A stretch of DNA of 9,178 nucleotides from Actinomycetes bacterium (GCA_023437285.1 JAEZGP010000162.1:1-9178), one strand, 5' to 3'. Shown: positions 1 through 7,630, numbered from the stretch's first letter. Notes: generated by a model from the sequence alone, not told the origin. Numbers and translations: made by a program.

Positions 1-2241
1 GTTGCGGTCGGTCGGGACGGGGGTGGGGTCCGGCACGGCGGCCAGGCGGCGGCGGGCGTCGTCGGCCGCCGGGTCGCCGAGGTCGTCGAAGATCTCGACC
101 GCGCGCCGCCATGCGCGTACCGCCGCCGGCAGGTCGGCCAGCGACTGGCGCGCCTCGCCGAGGCGGACGAGGGTTTCCGCCTCGTGGTAGCGGTCGGCGG
201 ACTCGCGGAACATGCGGACAGCATCCTCGAAGCACGAGGCCGCCCGGTCGTGCTCGCCGAGCTTGTCGTAGGCGTACCCGAGGCTGTCGAGCGTCGCGGC
301 CTGCCCGTTGCGGTCGCCGAGTTCGCGCTGGCGGGCGAGCGCTTCCGTGCAGCTCTCGATGGCCTGCCGGTAGTCGCCCGTGGCCGCGTACAGCCAGCCG
401 ACCGCGTTGAGCGTGCGTGCCTCGCCGGCCCGGTTGCCGGCGAGCTGGTAGAGGCGCAGCGCCGCCAGGCCGTGTGCGAGGCCCTCGTCGGGGCGGCCCC
501 GGATGTAGCACAGCTCGGCGTAGTTGTGCAGCGTCTGGGCCTGGCCGCTGTGGTCGTCGAGCTGCTCGTGCAGTTGCAGGGCGCGGCGCAGCCGCTCCTC
601 GGCGAGGTCGTGCTGGCCGAGCCGGGTCGCGGCGCGGCTGAGCAGCCGGTTCGCGATGGCCTGACCGATCACGGAGCCGGCGCGGCGCGCCGCCGCGAGG
701 GCGACCTCCTGCGCGGCGAGCTGACCCTGCCACAGGCCGCGCGGCGCGTAGAAGGTGGTCAGGGTCCAGGCTAGCTGCCACGCGTACGCGTCGAAGCCGG
801 TGTCGGCGGCGAGCCGCACCAGGCGCAGCAGCATCGCGTGCTCGGCCGCGAAGAACGCCAGGGCCGCGTCGTGGCCCGCGGGCGGCCGGCTGGCGTTGCC
901 GGCGAGCGGCGCGACCGGGTCGAACGCGGTCCACTGTGGTTGCAGCGTCACGGCCGCCGGGAACGCGGTGTGCAAGTAGTGGTCGAACAGCCGGTGCCGG
1001 GCGGCCTGCCGGTCGGCGGCGCTCTCCACCGACTCGGCCAGCTCCGTGGCGTACGTGCGCAGCAGGTCGTGGCAGTCGTAGCGGCCGGGGGCCTGCTGGG
1101 CCAGCAGGTGCAGCCGGGTCAGTTCCCGCAGCAGCGGCGCGACCTCGGCGACGGTCACCCCGGCCAGGGCCGCGGCGGCGTCGGCGGTGACGTCCGGGCC
1201 GGGATGCAGGCCGAGCAGCCGGAACAGCCGGGCGGCGGGCGGGCTCGACGCCAGGTACGACCAGGAGAAGGCCCGTCGCACGTTGCCGTCGGCGAGCGCG
1301 TCGAGCCGGGCCTGGGCGGAGCCCAGCTCGGCGGCGACGGCGTCGAGGGCGAAGCCGGGGTGCACGGCCACCCGGGCGGCGACGATCGACAGCGCCAGCG
1401 GTAGCTGGCCGGTGGCGGCCACGATGTCGCCGACCGCGTCCGGTTCGGCCGCCAGCCGTTGGGTGCCCAGCCGGGCGGCGAGCAGGCCGCGCGACTCGGC
1501 GGCGGTGAGCACGTCGAGGGTCAGCGGCCTGGCGCACTCGACGGCGACCAGGTCGCTGAGCTTGTCGCGGCTGGTCACCACGACGACGCAGCCGCCGGTG
1601 CCGGGCAGCAGCGGCCGCGCGTGCTCGGAGTCGCGGGCGTTGTCGAGCACGATGAGCATCCGCCGGGCGGCCAGCAGGCTGCGGTAGAGCCCGACGCGGG
1701 CCTGCGCGCTGACCGGGATGCGGGTCAGCGGCACGCCGAGCGCCTCCAGAAACCCACGCAGTACGTCCGCCGGGTCGAGGATCGCGGTGGGCTCGTCGAA
1801 GCCGCGCAGGTTCACGTACAGGTGGCCGTCGGGGAACCGGCCGGCCACCCGGTGGGCCCAGTGCAGCGCGAGGGCGGTCTTGCCGATGCCGGCCATCCCG
1901 GACACGGCGACGACGGCCACGCCGGTGGGGTCGTCGAGGGTCGCGTCGAGGACGGCGAGCTGGTCGTCGCGGCCCACGAACCGGGGTACGCCCAACGGCA
2001 GCTGGCGCGGCTGGGCGCCGGCCGGCGGGCCGGGCTGGGCGGCCCGAACGAACGCGGCCCGATCGGCGTCGACGAGCCCGTACGCGTCGGCGAGCAGCCG
2101 TACCGTGGACGGGCGGGGCTGCGCGACCCGGCCCGCCTCCAGGTCGCGGATGCTGCGCACGCTCAGCCCGGTCGCGGCCGCCACACCCTCCTGGGTGAGG
2201 CCCAGCCGACGCCGGTGCGCCGCCGCCAGCTCGCCGAACAC
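1..2241 (-). CDS. XRE-family HTH / NB-ARC ATPase / TPR regulator (STAND), C-terminus beyond window
   Basis: A probable cytoplasmic signal-transducing ATPase that binds DNA, in the AfsR/NLR-like STAND group. Seen: an XRE helix-turn-helix at residues 2-60 (core RRRLGLTQEGVAAATGLSVR); an NB-ARC module from about residue 87 with Walker A GMAGIGKT at 115-122, Walker B MLIVLD at 195-200, a following VVVVTSRD strand, and GQLPLA further on; then about five 40-residue TPR repeats from roughly residue 520 to 735. There is no BTAD/SARP domain, so it is not a classical SARP. The start is GTG at 2241, preceded by GAGGGG with a 6-nt spacer; the nearby ATG at 2258 is out of frame. The frame is open to base 1, so the 747 codons are incomplete at the C-terminus. 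The small WHxH gene lies 63 bp upstream on the same strand and may share its transcript. The family couples ATP hydrolysis to ligand or protein sensing; the target here is unknown. Confidence 0.9.
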   Translation of the reverse strand, partial: MFGELAAAHRRRLGLTQEGVAAATGLSVRSIRDLEAGRVAQPRPSTVRLLADAYGLVDADRAAFVRAAQPGPPAGAQPRQLPLGVPRFVGRDDQLAVLDATLDDPTGVAVVAVSGMAGIGKTALALHWAHRVAGRFPDGHLYVNLRGFDEPTAILDPADVLRGFLEALGVPLTRIPVSAQARVGLYRSLLAARRMLIVLDNARDSEHARPLLPGTGGCVVVVTSRDKLSDLVAVECARPLTLDVLTAAESRGLLAARLGTQRLAAEPDAVGDIVAATGQLPLALSIVAARVAVHPGFALDAVAAELGSAQARLDALADGNVRRAFSWSYLASSPPAARLFRLLGLHPGPDVTADAAAALAGVTVAEVAPLLRELTRLHLLAQQAPGRYDCHDLLRTYATELAESVESAADRQAARHRLFDHYLHTAFPAAVTLQPQWTAFDPVAPLAGNASRPPAGHDAALAFFAAEHAMLLRLVRLAADTGFDAYAWQLAWTLTTFYAPRGLWQGQLAAQEVALAAARRAGSVIGQAIANRLLSRAATRLGQHDLAEERLRRALQLHEQLDDHSGQAQTLHNYAELCYIRGRPDEGLAHGLAALRLYQLAGNRAGEARTLNAVGWLYAATGDYRQAIESCTEALARQRELGDRNGQAATLDSLGYAYDKLGEHDRAASCFEDAVRMFRESADRYHEAETLVRLGEARQSLADLPAAVRAWRRAVEIFDDLGDPAADDARRRLAAVPDPTPVPTDRN

Positions 2242-2304
2242 CGCGTACCCCTCGCCATGTCGTACCCGTGAAACGCACTTACGAGTACCACAGTGTGTCG
2301 AGGA
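2242..2304 (-). other. 63-bp gap between the WHxH gene and the STAND regulator
   Basis: The gap holds the regulator's ribosome site (GAGGGG, plus-strand positions about 2248-2253). A short CACA-C-TGTG inverted repeat lies near 2288-2296. I see no convincing -35/-10 pair and no strong terminator, so read-through from the upstream gene is plausible. Confidence 0.35.
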
Positions 2305-2757
2305 TCAGGCGGCTTCGCTCATGGTGTGGAAGTCGTGGATGTACTCACCGAACTCGGCGCGGTAGCGCTCCTGGGTGCGCAGCCACGCCTCGGCCAGGTT
2401 CTGCTGGTCGGTCGCGCCGCCCGTCCCGACGTACGGGAAGTGGTGCAGGTAGTAGCCGAAGATGCGGTCGCAGTGCTCGAAGTAGGCGTACGTGTCGAGG
2501 ATGTGGCCGTGCCAGAAGTCGTCGATGTCGGCGTGCGGCGGCAGCAGTTCGCCCTCGTAGCGGCGGCGCAGGTACAGCCAGTTCTTGTACAGCCGCTCGC
2601 AGTAGTCGGCGCGGTCGCGGCGCCACCCGTCGACCCGGGTGAGGCGATCCTTGAGCGGACCGAAGTTGATGGCGGCGATGTAGCGGCGGACCTCGGCAAG
2701 GTCGGCGATGCGGACCGGGGAGGTCCGCTCCGGTTCGGCCCAACGCAGCTCGCTCAT
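2305..2757 (-). CDS. Small WHxH-motif protein, glycine-rich-domain-protein-like (GRDP/DUF1399-type)
   Basis: A 150-residue, probably cytoplasmic protein with no signal peptide or membrane segment. The centre carries DIDDFWHGHILDT (77-89), then a helix with C96 (EHCDRIFGYYLHHFPYVG). I recognise this D..D.FWH.HILDT...Y..DC..IFG..LHH.P pattern from the GRDP-like family found in plant glycine-rich-domain proteins and in small bacterial proteins. D79, H83, H85, C96 and H105/H106 are the residues most likely to be conserved and could bind a metal; that is inference. No biochemical role is established to my knowledge. The only sensible start is ATG at 2757, but no Shine-Dalgarno precedes it (GATCTTCTC), so translation may be leaderless or weak. 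It lies upstream of the STAND regulator on the same strand and diverges from the nucleotidyltransferase-like/methyltransferase gene, sharing its regulatory region. Confidence 0.8.
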   Translation of the reverse strand: MSELRWAEPERTSPVRIADLAEVRRYIAAINFGPLKDRLTRVDGWRRDRADYCERLYKNWLYLRRRYEGELLPPHADIDDFWHGHILDTYAYFEHCDRIFGYYLHHFPYVGTGGATDQQNLAEAWLRTQERYRAEFGEYIHDFHTMSEAA

Positions 2758-2796
2758 GAGAAGATCGTGGTGCCCGTAGCCGGCGACGGCCAGGCA

Positions 2797-2818
2797 GTTG
2801 ACCGGCAGTTCACCGGCA
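2797..2818 (+). promoter_or_regulatory. Tandem 11-bp direct repeat, PHO-box-like operator
   Basis: Two adjacent 11-bp units, GTTGACCGGCA (2797-2807) and GTTCACCGGCA (2808-2818), differ at one base. Their spacing and 7-nt core match the direct-repeat unit known for Streptomyces PhoP boxes (GTTCACC plus four loose bases). They sit mid-way between two divergent start codons, where an operator is expected. The second unit could double as a -35 element (TTCACC, 2809-2814), 19 bp from TATCAA (2834-2839), giving a near-leaderless start at ATG 2848. A chance repeat, or another OmpR-type or SARP regulator, is also possible. Confidence 0.4.
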
Positions 2819-2847
2819 GGATCGCCGCCGTGGTATCAACGACCGCG

Positions 2848-4353
2848 ATGAACCGCTACGTGCTCTTCCCCGGCCGCCACCACCTGCTCACCCGATTCCA
2901 GGCCGAGTACCTCGGCGGCCTCGCGGCCGGCGGCACGGTCGTGTGGGCGGTCACCTCCGCCAACCACGACAACACCAGGCGCAACCCCGTCGCGTACCAC
3001 CGGCGGGAGGCGGCCATCGAGCGGTTCAGCGTGCAGGCGGGCCTGCGCTCGGTGGTGGTACCGGTCTTCGACACGGCGCCGACCGACCGGTTCGCCGAGA
3101 TCACGCTCAAGAGCGTCGCCGTGGCCACCGGGCTGGACCTGACGCCCGACGACACGGTCGTGGCGTGCTCGACGCCCGAGGTGGCGGCCCTGTACGAGAA
3201 GCTGGGCTTCCCGATCGCGCAGGTGGAGGCCGACCCGGCCAACGACGGCGAGCCGCAGCGTCCCTGGGACGTGCTGCTGCGGCTGGCCGGCGGCGACGAG
3301 ACGTGGCGGGAGCTGGCGCACCCGGCCACCATCGACGTCTTCGAGCGCTACCGGCTGGTCGACGCCGTGCGTACGGTCGTCAACGACCCCGTGGTGGGCG
3401 ACGAGGGCGGGCTGACCGCGACGCGCGACTACCGCACGTACATGGAGGCGTTCGCCGAGGGCGCGGCGCGCAAGTGGGACCTGGTCCGCCCGTACGTGCG
3501 GCCGGGCCGGATCGTGGACATCGGCTGCGGCGCGGGTGCCGTGCTGGAGCTGGCCGACCGCGACCCGGGGCTGCGCGAGAGCGACCTGATCGGCGTCGAG
3601 GTCGCCCGCCACCTGTACGAGGAGTGCGTGCACAAGAAGGCCCAGGGCGTGTTCGCCAACCCCAACGTGTACTTCTACCGGCGCAACGTGCTCGGCGGTG
3701 CCGTGTTCGGACCCCGCTCGGTCGACACCACGCTGACGTTCGCGCTGACGCACGAGATCTGGTCCTACGGCGGCCAGCTGGACTCGCTGCGCCGCTTCGT
3801 GCAGGCCATCTACGACCACACCGTCCCCGGCGGGGTCTGGATCAACAGCGACGTGTGTGGCCCCGACGGACGCGAGGACCCCGTACGCCTGTCTTTGGCG
3901 AGCGCGGACGGCGACAATCCCGCGGCCGTGCGCCGCGACCTGGCCCAACTGTCCCCGGCCGAGGCGGCGGCACACACGGCCGGCCTGTCCACCCGGGCCC
4001 GGCTGGACCAGTTCGCCACGGACTTCGCCTTCCCGCTCGCCTACACGCCGGTCGGCGACGCCGTCGAGATCAGCCTCGGCGACGCCATGGAGTTCCTGAC
4101 CCACAAGGACTACCCGGACAACTGGCTCTCGGAGCGGCAGGAACAGTTCTGCGGCCTGGAGTTCGCCGACTGGAAGGCGCTGCTCACCGACGTCGGGTTC
4201 GACATCGATCCCGCGTCGCACGCGTGGCGCAACGACTGGATCATCGACCATCGCGTCGCGCCGGTCGCCACGCTCGCGCACCCGGACGGCCGCCCGCTGG
4301 ACTGGCCCGCCACCCACGTCCTGCTCGTCGCCCGCCGGCCGCTCAACACCTGA
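2848..4353 (+). CDS. Fusion: degenerate NadM-like nucleotidyltransferase module + SAM-dependent methyltransferase
   Basis: A cytoplasmic protein of 501 residues. Residues 1-175 follow the layout of NadM-type NMN adenylyltransferases: a first strand with LFPGR, then VVWAVTSANHDNTRRNP (31-47) like the family's GSA.ESHT..NPFT, STPEVAALYEKLGF (108-121) like its SN.P.V..LF.EAGY, and a tail GGDETWRELAHPATIDVFE. The catalytic (H/T)xGH motif is replaced by TRFQ (15-18) and the ISxTxxR motif by a segment around RPWDVLL, so adenylyl transfer seems unlikely. Residues about 190-500 form a class I methyltransferase with motif I VDIGCGAG (223-230) and a long specific tail (FLTHKDYPDNWLSERQEQFCG, 416-436). 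The substrate is unknown. ATG 2848 is preferred because the first strand begins there, though it lacks a Shine-Dalgarno. GTG 2830 has AGGA 8 nt upstream and would add six residues. The solute-binding gene starts 43 bp downstream. Confidence 0.82.
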   Translation: MNRYVLFPGRHHLLTRFQAEYLGGLAAGGTVVWAVTSANHDNTRRNPVAYHRREAAIERFSVQAGLRSVVVPVFDTAPTDRFAEITLKSVAVATGLDLTPDDTVVACSTPEVAALYEKLGFPIAQVEADPANDGEPQRPWDVLLRLAGGDETWRELAHPATIDVFERYRLVDAVRTVVNDPVVGDEGGLTATRDYRTYMEAFAEGAARKWDLVRPYVRPGRIVDIGCGAGAVLELADRDPGLRESDLIGVEVARHLYEECVHKKAQGVFANPNVYFYRRNVLGGAVFGPRSVDTTLTFALTHEIWSYGGQLDSLRRFVQAIYDHTVPGGVWINSDVCGPDGREDPVRLSLASADGDNPAAVRRDLAQLSPAEAAAHTAGLSTRARLDQFATDFAFPLAYTPVGDAVEISLGDAMEFLTHKDYPDNWLSERQEQFCGLEFADWKALLTDVGFDIDPASHAWRNDWIIDHRVAPVATLAHPDGRPLDWPATHVLLVARRPLNT

Positions 4354-4362
4354 TCGACCCCG

Positions 4363-4368
4363 TACGAT
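4363..4368 (+). promoter_or_regulatory. Possible -10 element for the solute-binding protein gene
   Basis: TACGAT fits the actinobacterial TANNNT -10 pattern and lies 28 bp before the GTG start, leaving room for a short leader with the GAAGGGG site. No good -35 is visible at the usual distance, so co-transcription with the upstream methyltransferase gene is equally possible. Confidence 0.25.
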
Positions 4369-4396
4369 GGCTCAACCGGCCACGAAGGGGATGCGC

Positions 4397-5374
4397 GTGA
4401 CGAATGGGCCCGAGTCCAGCCGCCGTGACGCGCGGATACGGGTGGCCAGGGCGGTCGCGGTGGGGCTGGCGCTGCTGCTGCCGGCGGTCGCTGGCGTCGC
4501 GTTCCTCGTCCTCAAAGGACCGCCGTCGAAGCAGGCCCTGCTGGAAGAGGCGGGCCTGACCGGCAAGCGGGAACTCGTCGTCGGGGTCAAGGACGACGCA
4601 CCCGGCGTCAGCCTGCGCGACCCGGTCACGGGCGAGTTCTCCGGCTTCGACATCGACATCGCCCGGATGATCGCCGCCGATCTGGGTTTCCAGCGCGACC
4701 AGGTGCGCTTCCTGCCGATCGAGACCGAGGACCGGCCGAAGATGCAGGCCCGCGACGGCGACACGTTCGTCGACGTCGACCTCGTGGTGGCCAGCTACAG
4801 CATCACCGAGGCCCGGGAGAAGCTGCCGTCGGTGAGCTTCTCCGCGCCGTACCTGCGCACCGAACAGTCGGTGGTGACCCGGGTCGACCATCCGACGGTC
4901 ACCTCGCTGGACGACCTGCGCGGCAAGTCCGTCTGCACGCTGGCCACGTCGACCTCGGAGACGGCGGCGGCGCGCGCCGGGGCGGTCGTCACCGGACGCA
5001 ACCGCATCAGCGAGTGCGTCGACGCCCTGCGCAAGGGCACGTTCGACGCGGTCACCACCGACGCCGCCATCCTGGCCGGGTTCGTGGCCGCCGAGCCGAA
5101 GAAGCTCAAGGCCCACGACATCGGCCTCGACGCCGAGGAGCGGTGGGGCGTGAACACGGGCGGCAACGAGGCGCTGCGCACGCTGGTGAACCTGTCGCTC
5201 TACGACTCCCTGCACAACCCGCGCGACCAGCGCTGGGAGGAGGCGTTCGACCGGTACCTGCGCCCCGAACAGGCCGCGAACCTGCCGCAGCAGGTCGCCG
5301 TGGACCACCAGCCCGACGACGTACCGCAGGTGCGCATCCGGCGGTGGCCGTGGGAGCGCACGGGCGACCGATGA
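4397..5374 (+). CDS. Membrane-anchored solute-binding protein, family 3 (amino-acid type, GlnH-like)
   Basis: An extracytoplasmic ligand-binding protein of 325 residues. One hydrophobic segment at about 17-39 is followed by no lipobox cysteine, so it is probably an uncleaved anchor with the binding domain outside. The domain (about 57-290) shows family 3 hallmarks: RELVVGVKDDAPG, FSGFDIDIARMIAADLG, LVVASYSITEAREKLPSVSFSAPYL, and C180/C207, likely a disulfide as in glutamate/glutamine-binding relatives. An acidic or polar amino-acid ligand is inferred from the family only. GTG 4397 is chosen because GAAGGGG (4384-4390) sits 6 nt before it; ATG 4391 abuts that site and ATG 4367 lies ahead of it. 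The stop overlaps the next start (ATGA). No ABC permease or ATPase is adjacent, which suggests sensing rather than import. Confidence 0.87.
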   Translation: MTNGPESSRRDARIRVARAVAVGLALLLPAVAGVAFLVLKGPPSKQALLEEAGLTGKRELVVGVKDDAPGVSLRDPVTGEFSGFDIDIARMIAADLGFQRDQVRFLPIETEDRPKMQARDGDTFVDVDLVVASYSITEAREKLPSVSFSAPYLRTEQSVVTRVDHPTVTSLDDLRGKSVCTLATSTSETAAARAGAVVTGRNRISECVDALRKGTFDAVTTDAAILAGFVAAEPKKLKAHDIGLDAEERWGVNTGGNEALRTLVNLSLYDSLHNPRDQRWEEAFDRYLRPEQAANLPQQVAVDHQPDDVPQVRIRRWPWERTGDR

Positions 5375-6378
5375 CCGTGGAAACACCGGCCCCACCGGCC
5401 CGCGACCGGCAGTGGCTGTTCACCTTCGTACCGGCGTTCCCGCTGCTGCTGCTCGTGCTGCGCCTGTGGTACCTCAGCCGGCAGGACATGACGACGATGC
5501 TGCTGCTCGTGCAGTACGTCAACCCGTTGGGGCTGGTCAGCGCCCTACTCATCACGCTGGTGTGGATGGTGCCGGTGGTGGTGCTCGTGGTGCGCGCGCT
5601 GGGTCTGCTGCTGCGCGCCAGCGACGAGGGGCCCGACGCCGCCCGGTCGTGGCTGTCCCGGGTCAGCCGGCGCATGCCCGACTGGGTCGTCCTCGTGGTC
5701 GCCGGGCTGGCGGCGCTCACCTGGCAGATGCGCTTCCTGCCCGTACTGCTGATGTTGGCCGTGTCGATCCTGGCGCTGACGATGCGGCTGCGTCACGGCG
5801 ACCGGCCGCGTACGGTGCGCGCGTACGGCGTGGTGCTGCCCATCGTCGTGGCCGTGGTGGCCTACGCGTGGCTGGCCGGGGCGATCACCGAGTCGTTGCG
5901 GGCCGGCGAATGGGCCACGGCGTTCCTGCTGATCGCCCCGCCCGCGCTGACGCCGCTGCTCACCGGGCCGGTGCCGCAGCGGCTGGCCCGCCTGGTCACC
6001 CACTGGCCGGCCACGGTCGCCGCGCTCGTGTCGCCGTTCCTCATCGGCGCGATCTTCCTGCGCGCCCCGGTGCTGCCGACGGTCGCGCTGGAGCAGACCG
6101 ACTCCCCCGTCGTGCTGCTCGGCTCCATCGTTACGGTCGACGACCAGATGACCACCCTGCTGGAGGCCGGCGGGTCGGTGCGGTTCGTACCCAACGCCGA
6201 CGTGCGCTCCCGCACCCTGTGCCCGGACCCCGAACTGGCACCCGCCAGCGTGGTCGCCGTGCACGGCTGGCCGGTCGAGCAGACCGCGCTGGAGTGGATC
6301 GCGCCGTCGCGTCCGTCGAGCGCCCCCGACCCGCGCTGCCTCGGCCGCCCGGCGCCACCGCCCACGTCAACAGGCTAG
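5371..6378 (+). CDS. Polytopic membrane protein with extracytoplasmic C-terminal tail, partner of the solute-binding protein
   Basis: I do not recognise a named family. The 335-residue protein has about seven hydrophobic segments, near 15-34, 52-80, 104-117, 121-138, 151-171, 182-199 and 212-230. With the basic N-terminus inside, an odd number of segments puts the 105-residue tail outside. The tail has an ordered stretch (VVLLGSIVTVDDQMTTLLEAGG, then FVPNADVRSR) and two cysteines, C284 and C323, that could pair; the last 20 residues are Pro/Ser/Thr-rich. ATG 5371 overlaps the stop of the binding-protein gene by ATGA, so translation is probably coupled and the two proteins likely work together. 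The arrangement recalls mycobacterial GlnH-GlnX, which reports amino acids to the kinase PknG, but topology and size differ from GlnX and no kinase is in this window. It shows no permease EAA loop that I can find. Confidence 0.8.
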   Translation: MTVETPAPPARDRQWLFTFVPAFPLLLLVLRLWYLSRQDMTTMLLLVQYVNPLGLVSALLITLVWMVPVVVLVVRALGLLLRASDEGPDAARSWLSRVSRRMPDWVVLVVAGLAALTWQMRFLPVLLMLAVSILALTMRLRHGDRPRTVRAYGVVLPIVVAVVAYAWLAGAITESLRAGEWATAFLLIAPPALTPLLTGPVPQRLARLVTHWPATVAALVSPFLIGAIFLRAPVLPTVALEQTDSPVVLLGSIVTVDDQMTTLLEAGGSVRFVPNADVRSRTLCPDPELAPASVVAVHGWPVEQTALEWIAPSRPSSAPDPRCLGRPAPPPTSTG

Positions 6379-6418
6379 CGGCGCCGGCGCGCACGTCGAC
6401 GCGCTATCGGCGGCGCCG
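6379..6418. terminator. GC-rich hairpin between convergent genes, possible bidirectional terminator
   Basis: The outer arms CGGCGCCG (6379-6386 and 6411-6418) and inner arms GCGCG/CGCGC (6387-6391 and 6400-6404) enclose an 8-nt loop. The structure begins right after one stop codon and overlaps the last bases of the convergent glycosyltransferase gene. There is no T-run, as is common in actinobacterial terminators. Confidence 0.45.
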
Positions 6419-7630
6419 GGCCCCGACCATCGCCGGGGCGGCGACCTGCTCGATCACCGACGCGTACGCGGCGGCCATGCGGGTGTGGCTGAACCGGGGC
6501 CGCGCGCGCAGCAGCGCGGGCGTCCACTCGGGCCGGCGGGCGATCGCCTCGTCCCACGCGGCGCTGACCGCCGCCGGGGTCGGCTCGACGATCAGGCCGT
6601 GACCGGCCACGATGGACGCCGAGTCGCCCACGTCCGTGGTCACCGGCACGGCGCCGCACATCATGCCCTCGATGAGGCACAGCGGCGCGGCCTCGCCGGT
6701 CGAGGAGGTGAGCGCGACGACGTCGGCAGCCGCGTACACGTCGGGCATGTCCTCCCGTACGCCCAGGGTGTGCAGCCGGCGCAGCAGGTCCGGCCGGTCC
6801 TCGAAGGCAATCTCCAGGTCGACGCACAGCGTGGTGTTGGCCAGGCTCATGCCCGCCCCGCACATGAGCACGTGCGCTCGCTCGTTGCGCTGCAGGAAGG
6901 CGCGCGCCGCCGCGAGGAACAGCGGCACGTTCTTCATGCCGGGGTCGCGGGCGGCGAAGACCACGACGGGGGCGGCGGCCGGCAGCCCCAGCGCGCGACG
7001 CAGGCGGCGGCGGTGCGCGGCCGGCACCGGACGGTACCGGGCCAGGTCCACGCCGTTCGGGATGACGGTCAGCAGCCCGGCGGGGACGCCGGCGGCCTGG
7101 TAGGCGGCCCGGGTCGACTCGGCGCAGCAGACCACGGCGGCGACCCGGCCCGCGGCGACGGCCGTGCGCAGGTCGGCCAGCGCACCGCCCTGCTGCTCGG
7201 GGTCGGAGCGGTGCAGGCACACCACGAGCGGCCGGTCCGGGAACCCGTACTGGTTGACCAGCCGCAGCGGCTGTTCCTTGAGCGACAGGACCACGTCGGC
7301 GCGGGCCGCGTGCCGGGCGGCCACCGCCATCTCCGCCTCGGTGAACGGGCTGCGGTCCGCGGCGGAGCGGCGCAGCGCCCCGACCCGTACGCCCGCCTCG
7401 CGCAGCGCCTGGTAGCGCGAGTCCGCACCCATGCGCTGGCGCGTGCTCTCCCGGTGCACCTCGCGGTAGAGGCCCAGCACGGAATGGCGGTGCGAGCCGC
7501 TGGTGTGCAGTTCGCGGATGACGGAGGTGTGCAGTGCCCGGGCGCCGCCGGCGAAAAAGGCCTCGTATAAAGAAAGAACCCGTGCGCGCGGCGCAGCGGG
7601 AACGATGGGTCGGACCAGGTCGGCGTTCAC
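6404..7630 (-). CDS. Glycosyltransferase, GT4 family (GT-B fold)
   Basis: A 408-residue, probably retaining glycosyltransferase that would move a sugar from a nucleotide-sugar donor to an unidentified acceptor; likely cytoplasmic or peripheral at the membrane. Seen: an N-terminal Rossmann half opening with LSLYEAFFAGGARALHTSVI (19-38), an interdomain IPNGVDLARYRP (190-201), the donor half from about 221 (VVVFAARDPGMKNVPLFLAAA, with K233 in the phosphate-contact position), and an EX7E motif at E313-E321 (GEAAPLCLIEGMMCGAVPVTTDVG), typical of GT4. No membrane segment is seen. The length is normal for the family. The start is GTG 7630, with GGGGG a few bases upstream. It stands alone on its strand, converging on the membrane-protein gene and diverging from the VWA gene, so no cell-wall, polysaccharide or natural-product pathway can be assigned. 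Confidence 0.88.
   Translation of the reverse strand: MNADLVRPIVPAAPRARVLSLYEAFFAGGARALHTSVIRELHTSGSHRHSVLGLYREVHRESTRQRMGADSRYQALREAGVRVGALRRSAADRSPFTEAEMAVAARHAARADVVLSLKEQPLRLVNQYGFPDRPLVVCLHRSDPEQQGGALADLRTAVAAGRVAAVVCCAESTRAAYQAAGVPAGLLTVIPNGVDLARYRPVPAAHRRRLRRALGLPAAAPVVVFAARDPGMKNVPLFLAAARAFLQRNERAHVLMCGAGMSLANTTLCVDLEIAFEDRPDLLRRLHTLGVREDMPDVYAAADVVALTSSTGEAAPLCLIEGMMCGAVPVTTDVGDSASIVAGHGLIVEPTPAAVSAAWDEAIARRPEWTPALLRARPRFSHTRMAAAYASVIEQVAAPAMVGARRRR

Noticed and set aside
1..2241. Calling the STAND protein an antiphage AVAST-type defence gene
   Set aside because: The N-terminal domain is an XRE DNA-binding domain rather than a nuclease or other effector, so a regulatory role is the simpler reading; the CRISPR end is about 7 kb away.
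184..2271. Long plus-strand frames over the regulator
   Set aside because: These are shadows of the minus-strand NB-ARC/TPR gene, which has clear motifs in its own frame.
2293..2847. A 185-residue N-terminal extension of the methyltransferase fusion
   Set aside because: It lies antisense over the WHxH gene and is an open-frame shadow of GC-rich sequence; the conserved first strand begins at 2848.
2836..4317. A 493-residue open frame on the minus strand
   Set aside because: It is antisense to the methyltransferase fusion, with a low-complexity Arg/Val/Gly/Asp composition and no motifs.
4397..6378. Reading the binding protein and membrane protein as an ABC importer
   Set aside because: No nucleotide-binding subunit is adjacent, and I find no EAA loop in the membrane protein.
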